Source: Clonostachys chloroleuca (Eukaryota; Ascomycota; Sordariomycetes; Hypocreales; Bionectriaceae). Taken from it: a stretch of DNA of 64,000 nt. Below the pieces are notes generated by a model. The model made no database searches. It had not been told where the DNA came from and worked only from the letters and a program-made list of their open reading frames with translations. The position numbers and the translations under genes are program-made. Shown here piece after piece: positions 54,633 through 64,000 of this stretch; position 1 is the first letter of the stretch; each line of letters opens with the position of its first letter. Location: assembly GCA_037952775.1 (NCBI GenBank), contig JBANAY010000004.1, positions 13,578,001 through 13,642,000 on the forward strand. The letters run 5' to 3'.

Positions 54633-56193
54633 TGGTCTTTGTAGGATTGTGCGCAATTCTACCGCTTTTTGGATATTCTGCTATTTGGGCTTGGATAGCC
54701 CATGGCCTTTTACTATTTATTTGGAATTTATGACGCAACGACTACCCTGGGAGGTGAGCTGACTGTGGCAGTGATTTGTGCATGTATATAGATCGTCTAT
54801 CAAATCATCTCCCTTGTTCAAGAATGGGCCGAACATAGACAACTCATAGATGCGATCTATTTAAATGATATGTCTAATTTGGAAAGCAAACTGGTTCTAT
54901 GGCCCTTTGGGATATGCAAATAAGGTAAGTGACATGCTCTTGTTCTGGTGATAGAAAGCATGATGCTCATGGGCCATCGAAACTGATCAATGAGTATCGA
55001 ATTGGGCAACAGTTGAAGCAACAAAATATAGTAACAACATGCAATATACTCTTTAATTGGTTGTATACATCTGTACTGAATAATTATTGGCATTTAAGTT
55101 CTATGACTTGATCAATGTACCTATGTAGATTGTCGTGTCTTTGTCTCTCTTATTCAATATCACGATTAGCCCCTCTCAGAACGACAACTCAATCGCCTTC
55201 CCCTAGATATCTCTCTCGAAAATACATACCTAGATAGTAGTGAATTATTACGCCACATAAATGATCAAATCTCTGCCGCAGGGCGACCCCCAAATCAGAC
55301 CGAGGCACTTTCTAGGTATAGCTAGGTAAGTGTTTTCGTGAAGATCAAGGATACAACGATCTTGTTATTATCCAGCTGCCTATCCCTGACAACAGGTACT
55401 GCCACCTGCGATTTGCTCTTTGGCATCTTCTTGTGTTCTTCGAGACGTTTATGCTGTTTTTGTGGTTGATTGAGTTCAGAGCAAATCGGGCGAGACGCAG
55501 GCTCGGTGGGATGATTGAGACCTGAGTGTGTGAGTTCTCAAACGCCTCGAAAGCAAAGCTTAACATACTTAATGCGATGTGTGACACTTGACTTGCCTAT
55601 GAGCATCGATTTGAGAAAGAGACAGACTGTTGATTCTTTCGCAAGTGCAGGTGGACTTGAGCTGTGCGGTTCAGTCAGTGAAAGGATCAGGCCGGGGATG
55701 GTTGCCTTTGAATAGATGGAAATCATCATTTCAAGGTTCATGAAAGAAGTCACGCCGACAAAAGAGTCATTATGCCGGGCACAAGCTATTATTGGTTTTA
55801 AACCTTAGGTACGGCCGGGCGCAAGCCTTGCGACCCGGCAAAAAGGCTGAAGTTTAATGTGCTGTGATGTTGGGTATAGTATCAAGTTGTTGAATTATGG
55901 TGTTTGGGAAGTTCGCCATTTGTTTCAGCAGCTGCCGCGTAACGGCATAGCTCTCTCACTTACCTTATTATTACCACAAGGTTATATTAATACAGCTAGA
56001 GAGGGCTTCGGTATTTTATTGAGAAATTAATGCGCACGGTATGTAGATTATCAAGAATTCGCATCTTGAGATGCGTTTATGGCTGGAGCCGTGACGTCGA
56101 CGCTTCCTTCGAATGCCCCGCCAAAAAAAAGAGACCCCTCCATGCACCCTGTCCCTCATGACTATTTAGACAGAACAAACTTTCTTCATCACA
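54633..56193. other. Spacer Smr gene to KTI12
   Basis: About 1.56 kb, AT-rich around 54800-55260 and 55940-56060. ORFs are short and AT-biased. The KTI12 promoter lies at the right end. Confidence 0.6.
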
Positions 56194-57232
56194 ATGCCAG
56201 TATGTACGGCCCTCCCGCGACAAGCCCTGATATATGAACTCCTCGAATGCAAGATATTAACACCCTTTCTAGTTGATAATAGTCACGGGGTTGCCGACGT
56301 CTGGCAAGACCACCCGAGCTAAACAACTCCACGACTACCTTGCCGAACGAGTGACGGACTCAAATTACCGCCTGCATTACATCTCGGACGATACTCTGTC
56401 CATCTCTCGAACCGTTTACGATCTATCTGCACTACCGGCCCATACAAGATCAGCAAATGCTTCCGAGAAGGATGCGCGAGCGGCCATCTACGGCGCAGTC
56501 AAGCGCGTGCTGACCAACAAGGACATCGTTGTCTTGGATAGCCCAAACTACATAAAAGGATGGAGGTACCAGCTTCACTGCGAGGCAAAGGCCGTGCGAA
56601 CGCCCAGCTGCATTTTACAAATCGGCTGCTCGAAGGATCAGGCGAAGCAAGTCAACGACAAGCGCTTGGAGAGGCGAGCGAAGGGAGAAGCTCAGCTGGA
56701 AGGCGAGGAGCCCTACGAGGAAGGCAACTGGGAAAACCTGGTGTTTCGCTACGAAGAGCCGAACCCGATGACACGGTGGGATAGCCCGCTGTTCGCCGTG
56801 GTATGGGATGACGACGAGGAGCAGACCAAGAAGATTTTCGACGATCTGTGGGAGACTATCGCGGGAAGTGGGCGCAAGGTGATCCGCCCGAACCAATCCA
56901 CTGTGCAGAGGGGCCGTGACGCAGATGGCGACTACCTCTACATACTTGACAAGGAGACACAGGACATTGTGAAGCAGATTCTAAGCCAGCAGGGGGAGGG
57001 GGAAGGCGGGGAAGTAAAGGTGCCACTTGGTTCCAGTGGAAAGGACGACTTGATCATTGAGCTGCCGGCCGGCAAGAAGATTGGTCTTCCCCAGCTACAA
57101 CGAATGAGGCGGGCGTTCGTGGGACTCAACCGTGGCGGGATAGGATTGGATCCCCTGGGCAGCATGACTGCTGACCGACTCAGAGAGGCCTTTGTCCGCT
57201 ATCTAAACGCTGCTTTCGAGAATGAGGAATAG
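56194..57232 (+). CDS. KTI12: Kti12, Elongator-associated P-loop protein
   Basis: This is an ATPase that works with Elongator in wobble-uridine modification of tRNA. There are two exons. The first coding exon is only 6 nt (Met-Pro), with intron 56200-56272 ending TTTCTAG, then LIIVTGLPTSGKTT. The product is 321 aa. The P-loop is at residues 8-15 (GLPTSGKT), followed by the Kti12 hallmarks HYISDDTLSISRTVYDLS, KDIVVLDSPNYIKGWRYQLHCEAK (the PSTK/Kti12 signature), CSKDQAKQVNDKR, YEEPNPMTRWDSPLF, and a C-terminal part LPQLQRMRRAFVGLNRGG. An upstream start is unlikely since the fungal proteins begin MPLIIV-type. Confidence 0.94.
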
Positions 57233-58284
57233 AGATCAATATCCATGTGTCAAGCACTTTCAGTAGCAGCATCGTGGGCCAGGGCAACGAGATGAAGATT
57301 CCTGCTGGGTTGGGAAGCTTCCGGCTTGAGCTGCAGGCTTCCAAGAGATTATTTGCCTCTGGCGGCTGGTGGCTTATCCTTTAATTGCAGGTTGTGCAAA
57401 TTTGGCAAACAGCCTCATAATGTCTACAATTGTGGGTGGCACCAGCGAAGCAGGTGGAACGACGGTGTGCTCAGCCCATCAATGCTTAGAGTCAATTACT
57501 AATGCAAGGCAGCTATCGCTAGCTCCATATTCGTGGACGTAGGGAACCTCTGGATGGGCATGAAACGCTGTGATGGCAGGCTAGGAAGCTCGAGTATTAA
57601 GTGCAAGGTAAATTTGAGCAGGCAGGCCATATTTCAACGTAAGACAATAATGGCTTGGACCTGCCCTTGCCGCATCTGATTAATTAGCGGCTTGAGTCAT
57701 CCCGGGGAGGCGATAATGGGTTTCTAGTGTTGCGTAGACGAGGCTGCCTGAAAGCAACCAAGTCAACAAGTGTACAAAGCAAAGCGCCAGAAAGTGGAAA
57801 CCGGGAGAAGCTTCGACCGACTCGTTAGGTGCTTTCACTTAACAAAGTACCTTTGGGGCTAGCCTGGTGTAGGCCGCCATACAATATCTGAAACAGGTAC
57901 ATCTTGCTCAGGCCGCGTCTTAGATTTTCCGAGCCGGGTCCTCGCATCAGTGATATCATTGGCCCACCGCCTTCGCCTGGCACCTGCGGTTGCCCGAAAG
58001 GTACCGCTCTATCTCCACGAAACGCTGCTGGCCTCTGGGTGCAGCTTCGAACCTTCACCTCTACTTAATAAAACCATCTCCATCCATCCACACATCTTTC
58101 GGTCCTTGGTATCGAATTCTTCCCCCTACAAGCCGCAGTTTGCTTGCTTTCTCCGTTGCCAACGCAGAGAAGTTTTGCAAGCCGGTATTCTTCTTCCCTG
58201 TCATCACCAGCCTGAACGACCCTGTTACGACCCGCCAACGCCAACACCACAGCGAAGCTCTGTTTTTAGGCCCAATCACGCAAG
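57233..58284. other. Spacer KTI12 to CDC48
   Basis: About 1.05 kb, containing the CDC48 promoter/leader. A C-rich CACACATCTTTC-type pyrimidine stretch lies before the ATG. No gene was recognised. Confidence 0.6.
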
Positions 58285-61056
<2,772 letters not shown>

Positions 61057-61904
61057 ATTTCTCGGGCAGGTAGTTGGTGGACAGGACACGGCTTTAGTCC
61101 TTTGTATTTTACGTTTATCTCCGTAAATCTGGATTGACGAATGCGCGGCTAGTGGATAGATCTTATAGTCAATTCTGGTGACCGATTTCTGGTCTGGAGT
61201 TGGTGGAATGGTCGAGGCAAGGGTAGCGAAGCTGGAGCTGTCTACAGCATATATTACTATATCTGCTCGGCAATGTAGTAACAATGCCCCTGCGAAGGTG
61301 GGTTCATACAGCGATGCGCCTCTTAATCAGACAGAACGAAACGAGATGCCACTTGGTAGACACATGAAAATTGATTGCGATTTTATACCAAAGACCCATA
61401 ACAAGAGTAATTATGCACAAATCCGGATGGTTGAGTCCAGCAGTGTATGTTTCTAATAAGCAAAATCTTCGAACAAAGCGAGGTTTGTTTGTATGCAATA
61501 AGATGAAGTCATGTTAATTTCATGTCTATTGTATCATACTTGTCGTATCATGTCATGTTAATGTGCTTGGAACTCGTCAAGAGAGCTATCATACCACCCA
61601 CTCATCCCATCCCGCCTCTCATCGAGCTATCCCTTCGTTCGTCTAGCACTGATATATGCCCTCCAACTTCAGTCTCTCCTGTGATTATCCAGAACCGTCC
61701 TTGCAGCTGAGGACTTTTTCCAATGGTCAATGGTACCTCCCCCATACCTTGATCCCGAGATGTGAGGATGAAACTGCTACGTCCTCACCATCACATCTCG
61801 GTGTTCGAGGTCAGCAGACACCCTTGGGGCCATATAAGTTGTGCTCGTTACTCCTTCCCACCATTCTCGTACAATACACACCACCGGTCCATCCCGACCC
61901 CCTC
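61057..61904. other. Convergent 3' spacer, CDC48 / small conserved gene
   Basis: About 850 bp, AT-rich at 61360-61560. No gene was recognised. Confidence 0.65.
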
Positions 61905-62457
61905 TCACGAAGACCCGTCGTCCTCGACCTCGCACAGCGCCTCGAGGCTCTCGCGCGTGGTCCTCAGGGCGTCCTCGATGACGCTCTCGGGGACGGCGAG
62001 GCTGGTCTTGTCGCTCGTGGCCGTGTTGGAGTTGCCGTTGCTGCTCCTAGCAGAATCGCCGTTGGTGGGCTTGGCACCGCCGCTGGCGAGGGAGTCGCTG
62101 CGGATGTCGTCGAGGACGCGGGCGAGGAGGGCGGGGTAGGTCGAGACCTCGCCGGAGCGGAGGAGGGAGAGGGCGTGGGCTTGGACGAGGGTGGGCCAGT
62201 TGGTTGTGTTGGAGTTGAGGGAGTGGAGGAGGGAGTCTTGGATTCTGATGGGGTGGTTGTGTGAGCTTTCTTGTCGTGATTGGGGTGAGAAGTGTGTTAC
62301 AATGGAGAGGATGGGAGCCAGCTGCTTACTTGTTTATATGGCCATCCTTGATGAGCAATGTGTTGATCTGTGAGCGAAGATCTGGGTCGAGAGTGGCGGG
62401 GGTGTAGGATGAAGCTGAGGGGGGCACCTTGACGGGCGTCGAGGGTGGCTGCGACAT
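61905..62457 (-). CDS. Small conserved protein of unknown function
   Basis: There are two exons, start ATG 62455-62457, intron 62245-62329 (phase 2), stop at 61905-61907, 155 aa. The N-terminus is Pro/Ser-rich (SQPPSTPVKVPPSASSYTPA). A well-ordered helical core follows (TLDPDLRSQINTLLIKDG, IQDSLLHSLNSNTTNWPTL, VQAHALSLLRSGEVSTYP, ALLARVLDDIRSDSL). After a Ser/Asn/Thr-rich loop comes a second helix (VPESVIEDALRTTRESLEAL) ending CEVEDDGSS. Exon phase is exact and codon usage is strongly C-ending like its neighbours, which supports a real gene. I do not recognise the family with certainty. It looks like a small structural subunit of a nuclear or chromatin complex, which is a guess. Confidence 0.7.
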
Positions 62458-64000
62458 TGTGGACGGGGTTGACGGATAGTGAAGGCTGATCCGGTCTGGG
62501 GGAGCTCGGGGATCAGTGACGTGATGCCGGGTTGTATGTCCGATAGCTAAGGAGCCGTTCGCGCGCCGGGAGTCGCTTCCTAGGCCTGCCTGTTGAAGGG
62601 CAAGAGGCTGGCAGACAATCCCTCAAGCTGTATCGGCTGTCGAACGTTAGCGTGGTTCCTGGATGAGGCTCACACCTGCGGGCTAGGCGCTTGGCAGTAG
62701 CCAATTCCTCGGTCCCAGCACATGGCGGGCTGGGATGCACGCAGAGCTATGCAGCAGGCAAGATGCAAACCACAAGCCCCGTTGTTTGATGGGTGGAGGT
62801 GGGAGGTGGGGGTAACGTGAAGGCTAGAAGACCTACATGCTGGCTGCGGCGATGGGGGTGGGCACGGCGCGGCGACGGCAGAGCGTGTGGAGGAAAGTCG
62901 AGCAATGGCAAGGCTGAGGCTTGAAGGGTTTTGGAGCTGCGCAAGGCTGAGAGGGCAGATTTGGTGTGCTGTGGGTCCGCGCCCGGACTCTGGACCTGCT
63001 CAGCTTGTGACTTGGCGCTGCTCCGCGTCGCGGTTGGCGCTGAAGCCCACCGCCGCATGATGGGAAAGAAGCTAGTGGGGCGCAATCGGAGATGAGGCTG
63101 GTGCTTGCTGGGGCTGGAGCATGTGCGTGCGCCTGAAAGCGTGTCGCGAGGCCTGTCTGGTGCCAACTTGAGCGGAGGGAGGTACCTACGGAGTACCTAC
63201 TATAGCACCCTCCCCGGTCCAGGCCAGCTTGCCCAGTAACTCCCTGGGTACATGTTGAGCTCAGTTGGCCAATCCGATACCCGGCAGCGCCCGGATATGT
63301 CTCAACCTTTCCACTCTCCTTTTTTCCCCGGTCTATTTCTTCATCATCAGCTGGGCCTTCCAACTAACGTAGCTAGTTTCCAGACCGACCTGTGTTTAAC
63401 GGGTCCTGTTGGGGACTAGCAGTGACTCTCCGAAGACATTTCGTCAGAGCCCGCTAGCCCAATCCAGTCAGCGACTCGCTGGGAGGGGCCCTCATCAAAA
63501 CTGGGGGGGTGGGCCCGCTATGGAATTGGGGCGCTTGGAATGCTTGCCAGCTACGCCGCCTGTCCGTTCACTCGTCCGAAATCCATGGTCTCTCGTCGGC
63601 TCCGGGAAAGCATGTACCAACCCTGCTCCACGCCCGGGTCTGTGTGTCTTGGGTCTTGAGTCTTGCTTCCCAAAACCCTCCGACGCAGTATCTGGCCCAA
63701 CTGTAGGCTGCTGCCTGACGTCTGTCTGAGTCGTCTCAACTAGAGCTAACACATTACCCCGAACCCCATGCAACCCAGAACGGATTCTGCCCATGCCGGC
63801 CTGGTCCGCTACCTGCATCCGATGTCACCCGCGAAGCTTTATGCCCCGGCCCCGACTCCCGTCCCTCGATATCCTCCCCGTTTGGGCTTGCTGTTCTCGG
63901 ACATGTCCCCTTGTTGGCCTACCCTGGAGATCAACACAATCTGGTCCTGGACTCGGCCGCATTCGAACATCTTCCTCATTCAAGTGCAAACCATTTCGGA
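62458..64000. other. Right-edge intergenic region
   Basis: About 1.5 kb upstream of the small gene to the window edge. ORFs on both strands (e.g. 62833-63363 minus, 63409-63729 plus) have no domain-like features. A gene may begin beyond the edge. Confidence 0.5.

Noticed and set aside
54039..54656. 205-codon ORF on the minus strand opposite the Smr gene
   Set aside because: It is the mirror of the Gln/His-rich and GC-rich coding strand. It gives poly-Leu/Val with no start context and overlaps a well-supported gene.
61656..62264. 202-codon plus-strand ORF rich in Gly/Val/Glu
   Set aside because: It is an antisense shadow of the small two-exon gene at 61905-62457, which has proper splice sites and phase.

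Overview
The window is nuclear DNA of a filamentous ascomycete, most likely a Sordariomycete. The reasons are short GT-AG introns (about 50-290 nt) with CTAAC-type branch sites, a fused trpC gene (GAT-IGPS-PRAI), a group I G-alpha almost identical to the fungal GNA1/FadA type, fungus-only families (DUF3716) and conserved single-copy housekeeping genes separated by long non-coding spacers. The species cannot be named from the sequence alone. No rRNA, tRNA, CRISPR array, secondary-metabolite cluster or intact transposon was recognised.

Layout from left to right. A truncated zeta-toxin-fold P-loop kinase gene runs off the left edge (minus). A spacer with an imperfect palindrome follows. Next come a repeat-rich cysteine-containing orphan gene (minus), ATG1 autophagy kinase (minus), a 5.6 kb gene-empty stretch, ornithine aminotransferase (minus) divergent from GPI10 mannosyltransferase (plus), a Sac7-type RhoGAP (minus) and a 4.2 kb gene-empty stretch. 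Then come TIM9 (plus), NUP188 (minus) divergent from trpC (plus), a BRCT+WGR protein (plus), the SNARE USE1 (minus), CWC21 (minus) divergent from CDC123 (plus), a DUF3716 protein (plus), a 2.2 kb convergent spacer and the G-alpha gene (minus). The right part holds a 4.6 kb gene-empty stretch, an Smr-domain protein with a C-terminal CaaX-like end (plus), KTI12 (plus), CDC48 (plus) and a small conserved unknown gene (minus).

The genes do not form a pathway. They are a cross-section of core eukaryotic functions: autophagy, arginine/proline and tryptophan metabolism, GPI anchors, mitochondrial import, nuclear pore, ER SNARE, splicing, eIF2 assembly, tRNA-modification (Elongator), AAA+ unfoldase and G-protein/Rho signalling.

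The strongest unexpected signal is technical but matters for every reader: eight reading-frame breaks in seven otherwise conserved genes all lie in or beside G/C homopolymers of 5-7 bases, and each is repaired by one extra base. With that base, exon totals become exact multiples of three and conserved motifs are restored. This looks like systematic homopolymer under-calling in the assembly rather than pseudogenes. Biological observations worth following are an in-frame TAG followed by 37 open codons in the DUF3716 gene, a CaaX-like tail on the Smr protein, two non-coding palindromic elements, and several long spacers with leader-like pyrimidine tracts but no convincing gene.
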